Shown here: positions 16,847-27,441 of the stretch, one piece after another | Layout: every line of letters begins with the position of its first letter | Position numbering within the stretch: the stretch's first letter is position 1 | Assembly: GCA_029248845.1 (NCBI GenBank) | Contig: JAQWIO010000116.1 | Coordinates: forward strand, 1-32,847 | DNA from: Polaribacter sp. | GTDB lineage: Bacteria > Bacteroidota > Bacteroidia > Flavobacteriales > Flavobacteriaceae | Direction: 5' to 3' | DNA: 32,847 nt | Notes under the pieces: generated by a model | Told to the model about the DNA's origin: nothing | Database searches by the model: none | Seen by the model: only the letters and a program-made list of their open reading frames with translations | Program-made: the position numbers and the translations under genes

Positions 16847-18028
16847 TTATGAAATTACCTCATCTATAGAATTCAAAATAATTTCACAACCCATATAAAT
16901 TTCTTTATCTGAAATTGTAAGTGGAGGAGTAATTCTCATTGCTTTTCCCTCAAATAGCAAAAAGAATAAAATCAACCCTTTTTCTAAACATTTATGTATC
17001 ACTTTTGCTGCCAAATCTGGAGTATCTAAAATTGCCGCTAACATTAACCCTTTTCCTCTAATTTCTTTAATTGAAGAATGTTGTAAGTTTTTTCTGATTA
17101 TTTTTTCTTTTCTCAGAGACTCTTTAATTAAGTTAGCATTAAATATTTCGGTAACTGTTGCACAACCTGCGGCAGAAATTACTGGATGACCAGCAAATGT
17201 TGAGATATGTCCTAACTTAGGATTCTCTTTTAATAGATTCATGTTTTCAAAAGAGGAAATAAAAGCACCAATTGGCATTCCACCCCCTAAACCTTTACCT
17301 GTAACTATGATATCTGGAATTACATTGTAGTTCTGAAATCCCCAAAATTTTCCTGTTCTACCTATTCCTGTTTGTATTTCATCTAAAATTAACAAAGCAC
17401 CAACTTCTGTGCATCGTTGCTTTACTTTTAATAAAAAATCGTCTAGGGGTGTAATAAAACCTGCACCTCCTTGAATTGTTTCTAATATTATTGCAGCAGT
17501 TTTAGAAGTTATTTTATTGAGTTCTTTTGGATTGTTAAATTCGATAAACCTTGTGCCAGGAATTAAAGGTCTAAATGCTGTATTTTGTTTTTCAACACCT
17601 GAAACACTCATAGAACCCATTGTATTTCCATGATACGAGTTTTTTGCAGCGATTATCTCTGCTCTATTTGTAACTCTTTTTGCTAATTTTAAAGCGCCTT
17701 CTGTTGCTTCTGTTCCGGAATTAGTAATGTAAACAGAATTTAAATTTTTGGGAGAATTTTCCACTAATAATTTACACAATTCTACCTGTGGTTGTTGAAT
17801 AAACTCTCCATAAACCATTACATGAGTATATGCATCTAGCTGATTTTTAATAGCTTTTGTGACTTTTGGATGATTATGGCCTAAACTATTTGCAGAAACT
17901 CCAGCAACAAAATCTAAATATTTTTTAACTGAAATATCGTAAATAAAACTTCCTTTTGCTTTAGAAATTTCAATAGAAAGCGGGTGTGGTGATGTTTGTG
18001 CTTGATATTTGAAAAAATCTTTTTTCAA
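16847..18028 (-). CDS. Class III (ornithine/acetylornithine-type) PLP-dependent aminotransferase
   Basis: YLDFVAGVSANSLGHNHPKV, NSGTEATEGALKLAKR, LILDEIQTGIGRTGKFWGFQ, PDIIVTGKGLGGGMPIGA (PLP-Lys). Start codon is TTG overlapping the upstream stop. Confidence 0.9.
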   Translation of the reverse strand: MKKDFFKYQAQTSPHPLSIEISKAKGSFIYDISVKKYLDFVAGVSANSLGHNHPKVTKAIKNQLDAYTHVMVYGEFIQQPQVELCKLLVENSPKNLNSVYITNSGTEATEGALKLAKRVTNRAEIIAAKNSYHGNTMGSMSVSGVEKQNTAFRPLIPGTRFIEFNNPKELNKITSKTAAIILETIQGGAGFITPLDDFLLKVKQRCTEVGALLILDEIQTGIGRTGKFWGFQNYNVIPDIIVTGKGLGGGMPIGAFISSFENMNLLKENPKLGHISTFAGHPVISAAGCATVTEIFNANLIKESLRKEKIIRKNLQHSSIKEIRGKGLMLAAILDTPDLAAKVIHKCLEKGLILFFLLFEGKAMRITPPLTISDKEIYMGCEIILNSIDEVIS

Positions 18029-19626
18029 ATTTTATTGTTTTTAGTAAATAAATTCTGTTTAGGATCATTTTGAATCTTCTTTTTTTTATCTATTGGTTTA
18101 GAATATTCTGTTGTTTCATCCTCTTTAACAAAAATATCTTTCTTAGTTTTTGGTTGTTCGTCTTCACGCCAAACAAACCCTTTTAATTCTCTTACATCAT
18201 CTGGTAATTGTGATGGAGGGTATGTGTTTCCGTCTGAAGTTTTTAAGTATTTTATAGTTTCAATTTGACCTTTTGTAAGAGTAAATTCAATATTACTTGA
18301 AACTTCTTTTGTAATTGTTTCTAAAACCTGTGATTCTTCATTTCTGTTAAAATATACTGATTCAGCATTTCCTTTTACTAAAAGTAAACGAAGTTTATTT
18401 TTTTCGAATTTACCAAACATATTTCTACCTTTAATTTGATTGAAATCTTTTTTTGAAATAGAATCTTTAGAACTAATGAATGAATTGTTTAATACTTTTA
18501 ATGAATCTAATTTCTTTGTTTCTGTATTAGAAATTAAATGAATTGTATCTCCGGTAATTTGATTTTGATCAGACCAAATTACAGGATTTTTAAACATTCT
18601 TGTTAATCCTAATTTTTCATATGTGTGAATAGAATCACATTTACCCTGTAAATCTGATTTGAAAATTTTTACATTGTGGTAAGTTCTAATGATTCTTTTT
18701 TCAGGTTTTCCAGTTATTAATATAGTATCACCATGAATAAACATTGAGTCTTTATCTACAATTGAAATAGCAACTGCTCTTTTAACCATGAAAAGAGAGT
18801 CTTTTAATTCGAATATTTCTGCGTAGTTACCTTTTGTTATAAAATTCTTAACAGTATCTATAACTCGGATATTATTTGTGGCAGAAGCAAAACCTTTCTT
18901 TTTGTCATAATACAAACTATCTCCTTCAATAGTTCTTTCTTTTAAGTACAATTTTGCACTTTTCACAAAGTGAGAAATATCTGACTTTGTATTGTAAAAA
19001 CCTCTTTCACAAAAAATTCTATTTTCATTCTGAGTATTGGTAATTGTAGATGGCCCATATAAATAAGTGAGTCCAGAATTTGTGTAATAATCTAAATGAT
19101 TTGACTCTAAGTTATGCTCTGGGTTAACGACAGTTACTCTTGTTGTTGCTGTAAATTTTTTATTTTCTAAATAGTAATTTCCATTTTTACTTTTTAAAGT
19201 ATTTGTCTCATCTTTTATTGTTGCAAAGCTTTTGTAATACAATTTTTGATTAAGTCTGTCAAAATGTAATGTATCTGAAGTTAAAGTCATTGTTGGATCT
19301 TTCAAAACAACTTTACCCCAAGACAATGCTTGTTTAGAATTTGCATCGTAATCTGTATAGTTACTTGTTTGTGTGATGGTATCACCTTGGTTTATATAAA
19401 CATTACCAATTGCTTTAAAAAAATTTTTCTCTTTGTAGAACAAGGCTTGCTGACTTCTTAAAATAATGCCATCATGAGTCATCTTAACCTTTCCCAATAA
19501 TATAGTTGCACCAGGGTATTTTTCTTCATCGACTTCTTGAATTTCAGCTTCGTAATAAATTTTCTTTGATTGTGACAAAGTGCATAATGAAAAAAGTAGA
19601 AAAAGTAAAATAAATATTCTTTTCAA
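18025..19626 (-). CDS. OstA-like (LptA/LptD N-terminal-like) LPS-transport-type protein
   Basis: Signal peptide followed by OstA beta-jellyroll repeats (YYEAEIQEVDEEKYPGATILLGKVKMTHDGIILRSQQALFYKEKNFFKAIGNVYINQGDT...). TTG start. Confidence 0.82.
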   Translation of the reverse strand: MKRIFILLFLLFSLCTLSQSKKIYYEAEIQEVDEEKYPGATILLGKVKMTHDGIILRSQQALFYKEKNFFKAIGNVYINQGDTITQTSNYTDYDANSKQALSWGKVVLKDPTMTLTSDTLHFDRLNQKLYYKSFATIKDETNTLKSKNGNYYLENKKFTATTRVTVVNPEHNLESNHLDYYTNSGLTYLYGPSTITNTQNENRIFCERGFYNTKSDISHFVKSAKLYLKERTIEGDSLYYDKKKGFASATNNIRVIDTVKNFITKGNYAEIFELKDSLFMVKRAVAISIVDKDSMFIHGDTILITGKPEKRIIRTYHNVKIFKSDLQGKCDSIHTYEKLGLTRMFKNPVIWSDQNQITGDTIHLISNTETKKLDSLKVLNNSFISSKDSISKKDFNQIKGRNMFGKFEKNKLRLLLVKGNAESVYFNRNEESQVLETITKEVSSNIEFTLTKGQIETIKYLKTSDGNTYPPSQLPDDVRELKGFVWREDEQPKTKKDIFVKEDETTEYSKPIDKKKKIQNDPKQNLFTKNNKI

Positions 19627-19728
19627 AATTATTAGTTTAAAAAAAAAATAATGAAAAGTAGATAGCTATCCATTAAAGTATACTGAAATTTAATAATTTA
19701 GAGTAGTAGTAGATTTTAATTCTTAGAG

Positions 19729-19764
19729 AAAAAAAGCTTCTTTGTTTTATAAAGAAGCTTTTTT
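19729..19764 (-). terminator. Intrinsic terminator downstream of purA
   Basis: AAAAAAGCTTCTTT-GTTTTAT-AAAGAAGCTTTTTT; strong perfect stem with T tract on the minus strand. Confidence 0.8.
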
Positions 19765-19779
19765 AATAGATACTATCAT

Positions 19780-21051
19780 TTAACGTGTAATTGTTTGCTT
19801 TCTATCTGGACCAACAGAAACAATAGAGACTGGAACACCAGTTTCTTTTTCAATAAAAGCAACATAGTCTAGAAGACTTTTCGGCAATTGATCTGCAGAA
19901 GTCATTTTTGTTAAATCTTCATCCCAACCCTTAAATTCAGTATAATTTACAGAAACATTATCCGGTTCTATATTGTAGGGTAAATGACTAATTTTTTCTC
20001 CTTTATAATTATAAGTTGTACAAACTTTCAATGAGTCGAACCCAGATAAAACATCACCTTTCATCATCATTAATTGTGTAACTCCATTTACATCTACAGC
20101 ATATTTTAGGGCTACTAAATCTAACCAACCACATCTTCTAGCTCTTCCTGTAGTTGCTCCAAATTCATGACCAATTTTGGCCATTTTTTTTCCATCTTTA
20201 TCGAATAACTCTGTAGGGAAAGGACCAGAACCAACCCGTGTAGTATAGGCTTTAAAAATACCGAAAACTTCACCAATTCTATTTGGTGCTACCCCAAGTC
20301 CTGTACAAGCACCTGCAGCTGTTGTGTTGGAAGATGTAACAAAAGGATATGTACCAAAATCTATATCTAATAAAGAACCTTGAGCTCCTTCTGCTAAGAT
20401 TGATTTCTTTTCTTTAATAGCTGTATTTAAAAATTCCTCACTATCTATAAATGCTAAAGTTCTTAATTTGTCAATTCCTTTACAGAATTCTGCTTCTAAT
20501 TCCTTTAAATCATATTCAATTTGAACATCAAAGAATTTTAACATCTTAAGATGCTTTTCAGTCAAAGCATCATATTTATCTTTCCAATTATCTAATTCTA
20601 AATCTCCAACTCGCATTCCGTTTCTACCAGTTTTGTCCATATAAGTAGGTCCAATTCCTTTTAAAGTAGAACCAATTTTAGCCTTTCCTTTAGAAGTTTC
20701 GGAAGCAGCATCTAACAACCTATGCGTAGGTAAAATTAAATGTGCTTTTCTAGAAATTAATAATTTGGAGGTATAGTCTATATCGTGTTGATCAAGGTTT
20801 TCTAGTTCTTTTTTAAAGATTACTGGATCAATAACAACTCCATTACCAACTACATTTAAAGCTGTTTTATGAAATATTCCGGATGGTATTGTATGTAAAA
20901 CATGTTTTCTTCCATCAAAAATTAAAGTATGCCCCGCATTAGGGCCTCCTTGAAAGCGTGCAATAATATCGTAATTTTTAGTAAGTACATCTACTATTTT
21001 ACCTTTACCTTCGTCTCCCCATTGTAATCCTAGTAATAAATCTACAGCCAT
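19780..21051 (-). CDS. purA: Adenylosuccinate synthase
   Basis: LLLGLQWGDEGKGKIVDVL, GGPNAGHT, GIGPTYMDKTGRNGMRVGDL, GAQGSLLDIDFGTYPFVTSSNTTAAG. Confidence 0.96.
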   Translation of the reverse strand: MAVDLLLGLQWGDEGKGKIVDVLTKNYDIIARFQGGPNAGHTLIFDGRKHVLHTIPSGIFHKTALNVVGNGVVIDPVIFKKELENLDQHDIDYTSKLLISRKAHLILPTHRLLDAASETSKGKAKIGSTLKGIGPTYMDKTGRNGMRVGDLELDNWKDKYDALTEKHLKMLKFFDVQIEYDLKELEAEFCKGIDKLRTLAFIDSEEFLNTAIKEKKSILAEGAQGSLLDIDFGTYPFVTSSNTTAAGACTGLGVAPNRIGEVFGIFKAYTTRVGSGPFPTELFDKDGKKMAKIGHEFGATTGRARRCGWLDLVALKYAVDVNGVTQLMMMKGDVLSGFDSLKVCTTYNYKGEKISHLPYNIEPDNVSVNYTEFKGWDEDLTKMTSADQLPKSLLDYVAFIEKETGVPVSIVSVGPDRKQTITR

Positions 21052-21091
21052 TAGTTGTGATAATTTGTTGTTTGAATTGTTGTTTAGTTAA

Positions 21092-21541
21092 TTAAGATTT
21101 GTTCTTTTTTGTTCCGTAAAAATAAAGTGAATGATTATGAATGTTAATATCAAAAACTTCTTCTATTGTTTTTTTGATGATTTGAATTCTTGGATCACAA
21201 AATTCTTTGACTTCACCAGAATCTGTAAAAATTACATGATCGTGATTTTTATCAAAATAACTTTTTTCATAACGAGCCATCGATTGTCCATCAAACTGAT
21301 GTTTTCTTACTAGGCCGCAATCTAAGAGTAAATCTATTGTATTATAGAGTGTTGCTCTACTAACTCTATAATTTTTATTTTTCATTTTTATGTAGAGAGA
21401 TTCAATGTCAAAATGTTCAGCTGCTTCATATATTTCTTGTAGTATAGCATAGCGCTCTGGTGTTTTTCTATGCTTGTTTTCTTCCAAGTATGTAATAAAA
21501 ACCTTTTTAACTACTTCCTGATTTTCAAGAGAATTACTCAT
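21092..21541 (-). CDS. Fur-family transcriptional regulator
   Basis: [60 protein letters not shown] and [20 protein letters not shown]. Confidence 0.92.
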   Translation of the reverse strand: MSNSLENQEVVKKVFITYLEENKHRKTPERYAILQEIYEAAEHFDIESLYIKMKNKNYRVSRATLYNTIDLLLDCGLVRKHQFDGQSMARYEKSYFDKNHDHVIFTDSGEVKEFCDPRIQIIKKTIEEVFDINIHNHSLYFYGTKKNKS

Positions 21542-21612
21542 TTATTAATGATTTTAAAAAAACAAATTTACAGTTATTTCTGAATAAAAGAATACTTTTA
21601 ATCAAATGATAT

Positions 21613-23832
21613 TTATAAAGTATTAACACGTTCTACTTTTTTTATTCCTTCAATTTTTTGAAGGTTTTTTATTAACCTATTCAGTTGAGAACTATTTTTA
21701 ACACTTATTGAAAGTTTCCCATCAAAAATTCCCTCATCACTTTTAATATTTATGCTGTGAATAAAAACGCCCATGTTATTAGAAATAATTCGTGTTACAT
21801 CATTTGCCATTCCCTGATTGTCAACTCCTGCTATTTGCAAAATTACTTTAAAATCTTGTTTGGTAGAATCTATCCACTTAGCAGGTATAATTCTGTATGC
21901 ATAGTTCGATTGAAGTGAGATCGCATTTGAACAATTCATTTTATGAACTTTTATACCATCATTAATCGTAATAAATCCAAAAACTTTATCTCCCGAAATA
22001 GGATTACAACATTTTGAAGATGTGTAATCTAATTTTTGTTCCTCTTTACCAAAAACTAGAGCATCATATTTGTGAGAAACTTCCTCTAGATTTGAGTTCT
22101 CTTTTTCAACAGTATTCCTTCTTAATTTTGTTTTAAAGAAGTTTAAAATTTTTCTATTGCGCTGCGATACAAAAGATTTTAACTGTGAATTATCTATGGC
22201 TCCATTCCCTATTCTAAAGAATAAATCAAAACTTGTTCTTAATTTAAAATAGTTGACTAACTCATTTACAATTTTTTCATTAAAAGAGATTTTTAAATGA
22301 CGAAGTTTTCGCATTAAAATAGCTTTTCCTTCATCTGAAATTATTTTTTCTTCTTCCTTTAAAGCAGCTCTTATTTTCGCCTTTGCCCTTGCTGTAATTA
22401 CAAAGTCTAACCATCTTGAGTTGGGTTTTTTATTGGCAGTTGTAATTACTTCGATTTGATCTCCACTTTTAAGCTGATGACTCAAAGGCACAAGCTTTCC
22501 ATTGACTTTGACTCCTCTACATTTTAAACCTATATCGGTATGTATTGAAAAAGCAAAATCTAAAGCAGTTGCATCTTTGGGGAGTGATTTTAAATCTCCA
22601 TTGGGTGTAAATACATAAATTTCTTTAGAGTATAAGTTTAGTTTAAAATTTTCTACAAAATCTACTGCATTTAAATTCTGAGTTTCTAATGTTTCTTTTA
22701 ACTTATTAAGCCAACTTTCTAAACCATCGTCTTTACTTTCTACTTGTTTATATTTAAAATGGGCCGCATAGCCTTTTTCTGCAATTTCATTCATTCTATT
22801 TGAACGAATTTGAACTTCTACCCATTGTGAATCTGGGCCAACAACTGTAATGTGAAGTGCCTCATAACCTGTAGATTTAGGCTGAGAAATCCAATCTCTT
22901 AAACGAGATGGGTTAGGTTTAAAGTAATCGGTAACAATCGTATAAATCTTCCAGGCATCAAACTTATCATCATTAGAATTAGGTTCATATATAATTCTAA
23001 TAGCGTACTTATCATAAACTTCATCAAAAGTTACATTTTGAGTAATCATTTTCTTTCGAATAGAATAAATAGATTTAAATCTACCTTTTATTTCATACTC
23101 AAAATTCTCTTTATCTAAACCCGACTTTAAAGTATTTTCAAATCGTTTTAAGTATTTTTGTTGATCTGCTTTACTTTCTGTTATTTTATTTAAAATACCT
23201 TTATAAGATTCTGGTTCAGTGTATTTCAAACCTAAATCTTCTAGTTCTATTTTAATATTATACAAGCCTAATCTATGAGCTAATGGAGCATAAATATATA
23301 ACGTTTCTGAGGCAATTTTAACCTGTTTGTTAGCAGGCATTGCATCCATTGTTTGCATATTATGAAGCCTATCTGCAATTTTTATTAAAATAACTCTTAC
23401 ATCATCATTTAATGTTAAGAGCATTTTTCTAAAATTTTCTGCTTGTATAGAGGCATCTTGCTCTTTATTTAATCGTGAGATTTTGGTGAGACCCTTTACA
23501 ATTTTTGCAATAGTTTTACCAAAAAGATGCTCCATGTCTTCTGTAGTATAATCTGTATCCTCTACAACATCATGCAATAGAGCAGAAGCAATAGAAATTG
23601 CATCTAAACCAATTTCATTCGCAACAATTTTTGCAACCGCAATTGGATGAAAAATATAAGGTTCACCTGTTTTTCTTCGTTGTTTAGAATGAGCATCTAA
23701 AGAGATGTCAAAGGCTTTTCTTATCATCTCTTTATCCTCTTTAGACAACACCTCATAGGTCCCTTTTAGTAAATCTTTATAACGATTTGCTATTTCTTTA
23801 TTCTCTTCTTCTATTGTTGCTATATATTCCAA
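21613..23832 (-). CDS. Bifunctional RelA/SpoT-homologue (p)ppGpp synthetase/hydrolase, apparent TTG start
   Basis: HD hydrolase (YIFHPIAVAKIVANEIG...ALLHDVVEDTDYT), synthetase (YAIRIIY..., GYEALHITVVGPD), TGS (VFTPNGDLKSLPKDATALDFAFSIHTDIG), C-terminal ACT. Confidence 0.95.
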   Translation of the reverse strand: MEYIATIEEENKEIANRYKDLLKGTYEVLSKEDKEMIRKAFDISLDAHSKQRRKTGEPYIFHPIAVAKIVANEIGLDAISIASALLHDVVEDTDYTTEDMEHLFGKTIAKIVKGLTKISRLNKEQDASIQAENFRKMLLTLNDDVRVILIKIADRLHNMQTMDAMPANKQVKIASETLYIYAPLAHRLGLYNIKIELEDLGLKYTEPESYKGILNKITESKADQQKYLKRFENTLKSGLDKENFEYEIKGRFKSIYSIRKKMITQNVTFDEVYDKYAIRIIYEPNSNDDKFDAWKIYTIVTDYFKPNPSRLRDWISQPKSTGYEALHITVVGPDSQWVEVQIRSNRMNEIAEKGYAAHFKYKQVESKDDGLESWLNKLKETLETQNLNAVDFVENFKLNLYSKEIYVFTPNGDLKSLPKDATALDFAFSIHTDIGLKCRGVKVNGKLVPLSHQLKSGDQIEVITTANKKPNSRWLDFVITARAKAKIRAALKEEEKIISDEGKAILMRKLRHLKISFNEKIVNELVNYFKLRTSFDLFFRIGNGAIDNSQLKSFVSQRNRKILNFFKTKLRRNTVEKENSNLEEVSHKYDALVFGKEEQKLDYTSSKCCNPISGDKVFGFITINDGIKVHKMNCSNAISLQSNYAYRIIPAKWIDSTKQDFKVILQIAGVDNQGMANDVTRIISNNMGVFIHSINIKSDEGIFDGKLSISVKNSSQLNRLIKNLQKIEGIKKVERVNTL

Positions 23833-23900
23833 ATGTGTGTTTAAAAATTAAAATCTAACTCAAAGTGAAATTAGGAATAAGAATGTTAAGAAACAAGAAA

Positions 23901-25133
23901 TTAAGATTCTAAATTTTTAATTCTATTTAATAAGGTTGGATGTGAATAATATGCAAATACAAAAGCTGGATGTGGGGTTAAATTAGTCAAACTATTTTTT
24001 GACATTTTTTTAAGTGAAGTAACTAAAGCTTCTCCTTCAAAAGTGTCTTTTGCAAAATTATCTGCTTGATATTCAAATTTTCTTGACATATAATTCATGA
24101 ATAATCCCGTGAATTCTGAAATTGGTGAATACAAAATACCAAAGGCTATTAGACCGATGTGAAAACTAGGTCCAGATACTCCTAATGCCTCTGAGAGAAT
24201 AGGGGAGTTGATAAATAGTGATAATATGTAGAGTGTTAACCCTGAAAGTAAAATGGAAGATATTAGATTAAAAATGATATGCTTTTTTTTATAATGGCCA
24301 ACTTCATGTGCCAAAACTGCAATAATTTCATCGGTTTCTAAATCATTTATTAAGGTGTCATACAAGGTAATTCTTTTTTGAGAACCGAAACCAGAGAAAT
24401 AAGCATTTGCTTTCGTAGAGCGCTTAGAACCATCTATAACAAAAATGTTATTGATAGTAAAACCTACTTTTTGGGCATATATTTCTATGGCTGATTTTAA
24501 CTCTCCCTCTTCTAAAGGACTTTGCTTATTGAATATCGGAACAATTAATTTTGCATAAAACATGTTTAGAAACAAAGAAAAAGTGGCAACAAGAACCCAT
24601 GAATAAATCCAAAAATTAGATCCTGTCAATTGATAAAACCAAATAACAAGTGATAAAATTCCTCCCCCTAAAATTATACTTATAAACAGCCCTTTAATTT
24701 TATCTATACAAAATATTTTTTTTGAAGATTTATTAAAACCAAATTTTTCTTCAATTACAAAGATGTTGTAATAGGATATAGGTATCGATAAAAACGTTGA
24801 ACTTATAATAATAATTCCAAAGAAAATTAAAGCGATTAAAACGGGGTTATTTGTAAAAGTTCTAGCATAAATATCTAAAAATTTAAACCCATCAACTAGA
24901 AAGAAAACTAAGGTTAAAAGAGTGGTTAAGAATGAAGTTATTTTCGAAAACTTAGCACTTGTCTTTTTATATGCTTGTGATTTTTCGTACTCTTTTTGAT
25001 CATAAATATCACTTAACTCTTCAGGTATCTTTTTATCAAAATATTTTTCGTTTAGAGTAGCTAAAATTTTATCAATAATAAAATTTATAATTAAAATTGA
25101 GATGATGACAAAAAATAGGGTAGTTGAGTTCAT
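23901..25133 (-). CDS. M48-family (Ste24/CAAX-protease-type) membrane metallopeptidase
   Basis: Multiple TM helices, VLAHEVGHYKKKH (HExxH), FEYQADNFA third ligand region. Confidence 0.92.
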   Translation of the reverse strand: MNSTTLFFVIISILIINFIIDKILATLNEKYFDKKIPEELSDIYDQKEYEKSQAYKKTSAKFSKITSFLTTLLTLVFFLVDGFKFLDIYARTFTNNPVLIALIFFGIIIISSTFLSIPISYYNIFVIEEKFGFNKSSKKIFCIDKIKGLFISIILGGGILSLVIWFYQLTGSNFWIYSWVLVATFSLFLNMFYAKLIVPIFNKQSPLEEGELKSAIEIYAQKVGFTINNIFVIDGSKRSTKANAYFSGFGSQKRITLYDTLINDLETDEIIAVLAHEVGHYKKKHIIFNLISSILLSGLTLYILSLFINSPILSEALGVSGPSFHIGLIAFGILYSPISEFTGLFMNYMSRKFEYQADNFAKDTFEGEALVTSLKKMSKNSLTNLTPHPAFVFAYYSHPTLLNRIKNLES

Positions 25134-25136
25134 TCG

Positions 25137-25934
25137 TTATTCCTTTAAATTTCTTTGTCTTATTGCTTCAAATAAAATAATTGCGGCAGAAACAGAAACA
25201 TTCATAGAATCTATTTGTCCTTGCATTGGTATATTTATATTTTGAGCTGCCGCATCTCTCCAGGTTTCTGTTAAACCAGTAGCTTCTGTACCAACAACAA
25301 TTGCAGCACTTTTGGTATAGTTCTCTTTGAAATATTGGTTTGAATTTTGCAAAGTTGCGGCATAAATATTAATTTTCTTTTCTTTTAAAAAAGCAACTAT
25401 TTCCGCTGAAGTCCCTGTAGCTATTTTATTGGTGAAAACACATCCAATACTAGCTCTTATGATGTTTGTATTGTATAAATCACTTTTAGGATTTGCGATA
25501 AAAACAGCAGCAACATTTGCAGCATCAGCAGTTCTTAATAGAGCACCAATATTTCCTGGTTTTTCAATACCTTCAGCAACTAAAATTAACGGGTTATCAT
25601 CTTTAAATTGAATATTTTTAAGAGAGAAATCTTTTATTTTTGCTACAGCTATAATTCCTTCTGTTGAATCTCTATAAGCTAATTTTTTATAAACATCTCT
25701 AGAAATTTCTATTCTATTGATATTTAAATTAAACAAGTGTAAAATTTTATTTTCTGAAATAATTTCGGGACAAAATAGGATTGTATCAAACTCATAATTT
25801 GAAGAAATTGCGAGTGAAATTTCTCGTTTACCTTCAATAATAAATAGGCCTTGCTTTTTTCGTTCTCGCGCTTTTTCTTGAAGTTTTAGCAAGTTTTTTA
25901 TATAGGTGTTTTGAATGCTGGTTATTTCTTTCAT
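25137..25934 (-). CDS. TrmH/SpoU-family RNA 2'-O-methyltransferase
   Basis: LVAEGIEKPGNIGALLRTADAANV, VVGTEATGL, IPMQGQIDSMNVSVSAAIILFEAIRQR. Confidence 0.93.
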   Translation of the reverse strand: MKEITSIQNTYIKNLLKLQEKARERKKQGLFIIEGKREISLAISSNYEFDTILFCPEIISENKILHLFNLNINRIEISRDVYKKLAYRDSTEGIIAVAKIKDFSLKNIQFKDDNPLILVAEGIEKPGNIGALLRTADAANVAAVFIANPKSDLYNTNIIRASIGCVFTNKIATGTSAEIVAFLKEKKINIYAATLQNSNQYFKENYTKSAAIVVGTEATGLTETWRDAAAQNINIPMQGQIDSMNVSVSAAIILFEAIRQRNLKE

Positions 25935-26134
25935 CAGAACAAATATAGTTATTTATAGGTATTGACACTCATGCAAAAAACAATTTACTTGTTCTTTAAA
26001 TACTAGTTGAAATTTTAAATTAAATAGCAATAATGGACAATAAAAAAATTTCTTATAGCCTCTCTATTTTATTTATTTAAAAAGGTTTATTTTTTAAGAA
26101 ACCATCATATAGTCAGTCTATTTAAAAAAGGATG

Positions 26135-27430
26135 TTATTTTGTTTTATATTTATTGGAATATCGTTTCCAAAGCTTTGTTTGATGCGTTTCTAAACTAAT
26201 TTTTCTTCCTTGAATAAAGGCATCCGTAAGTATATTCCCTCTCATATCTAAAGCATCTCCTTTAGAAATAAACAACGTTGCATCTTTACCAACCTCTAAA
26301 GTTCCTACTAGATGATCTATTCCTAAGATTTTTGCCGTATTAGAGGTTAGTAATTGTAAAGCGACTTCTTTCCCTAAACCATGTGCTGCAAATGTTCCTG
26401 CATAAAAAGGCAAGTTTCTTGTGTTCATTCTTTCCATTTGCCCTTCCATACCTATACCTACTAAAATACCCTTATCTGTTAATGATTTCGCAATTGTGTA
26501 AGTATAATCATAGGCATCGTCTTCACTATTTGGATTTCTATGAGGTCTATCTAAAATAATAGGAATATTGTTTTTAATTAATAAATCTGAAATATTATCT
26601 GCACCTTCACCATTGACAATAACAATATTATTAATTCCTAGTTTCTTGCTAATATGAATAGCGTCTGTAATTTCTTTTTGTCCATTTGCATGGATAAAAA
26701 GTTTTTGAGAACCCTCAAATAATCCTTTAGTTGCTTCAAAAGGTATGTTTTTTTGAAATTTATCACTAGCTAGATAATTTTTAGCATCCTTAAAATAAGA
26801 GGTAATTTTTGATATATTTTTAATGTAATTTTTGTCTGGTTTTAATGATGGATCTTCACCAAGCCACCACCTACCTCTTTTAAAACTACTTGGCCAATTT
26901 AAATGAATTGCATCATCTATTTTGAGACTTGCATCTTCCCAGTTCCATGCATCTAATTGCATGATTGAGGATGTCCCTGAAATTGTACCTCCTCTTGGAG
27001 TAACTTGTGCTATAAAAACACCATTCGGACGCATGGATTCAACGATTTTACTCTCAGCGTTGTAGGCTATTAAACTTCTAATATGTGGATTCATAAATCC
27101 AGTTTCTCTTTCATCTGAAGAGGCTTTTACGGCATCAATTTCAACCAACCCTAGAGAGGTATTTGCAGCAATGAAACCAGGATACACATGTTTCCCATTT
27201 GCTTTGATCACTTTGCCGATTCGTGCAATTTTTGTCATTGCACTTCCAACAAAAATAATTTTACCAGCTTTAAACATAATTAAAGAATTGGTAATTACTT
27301 TTCCATTTCCTAAATGAGCTATACCACCTTCAATTGAAATAGGCTCTAATTGATCGTTTGCGGGAGTTTGTTGTGCTATTATGTTCACAGACAATGAGAA
27401 GAACATCAAACTACATATAATTTTTTTCAT
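26135..27430 (-). CDS. Amidohydrolase-superfamily protein, secreted, metal motif degenerate
   Basis: Signal peptide; KHVYPGFIAANTSLGLVE in place of the usual GxxDxHxH; C-terminal TSNTAKILGIDHLVGTLEVGKDATLFI typical of amidohydrolases. Confidence 0.85.
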   Translation of the reverse strand: MKKIICSLMFFSLSVNIIAQQTPANDQLEPISIEGGIAHLGNGKVITNSLIMFKAGKIIFVGSAMTKIARIGKVIKANGKHVYPGFIAANTSLGLVEIDAVKASSDERETGFMNPHIRSLIAYNAESKIVESMRPNGVFIAQVTPRGGTISGTSSIMQLDAWNWEDASLKIDDAIHLNWPSSFKRGRWWLGEDPSLKPDKNYIKNISKITSYFKDAKNYLASDKFQKNIPFEATKGLFEGSQKLFIHANGQKEITDAIHISKKLGINNIVIVNGEGADNISDLLIKNNIPIILDRPHRNPNSEDDAYDYTYTIAKSLTDKGILVGIGMEGQMERMNTRNLPFYAGTFAAHGLGKEVALQLLTSNTAKILGIDHLVGTLEVGKDATLFISKGDALDMRGNILTDAFIQGRKISLETHQTKLWKRYSNKYKTK

Positions 27431-27441
27431 GATTTTTAGTT

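Noticed and set aside
26083-26102. GGTTT...AAACC hairpin downstream of the amidohydrolase genes
   Set aside because: Only 5 bp stem with an AT-rich loop; insufficient for a terminator call.
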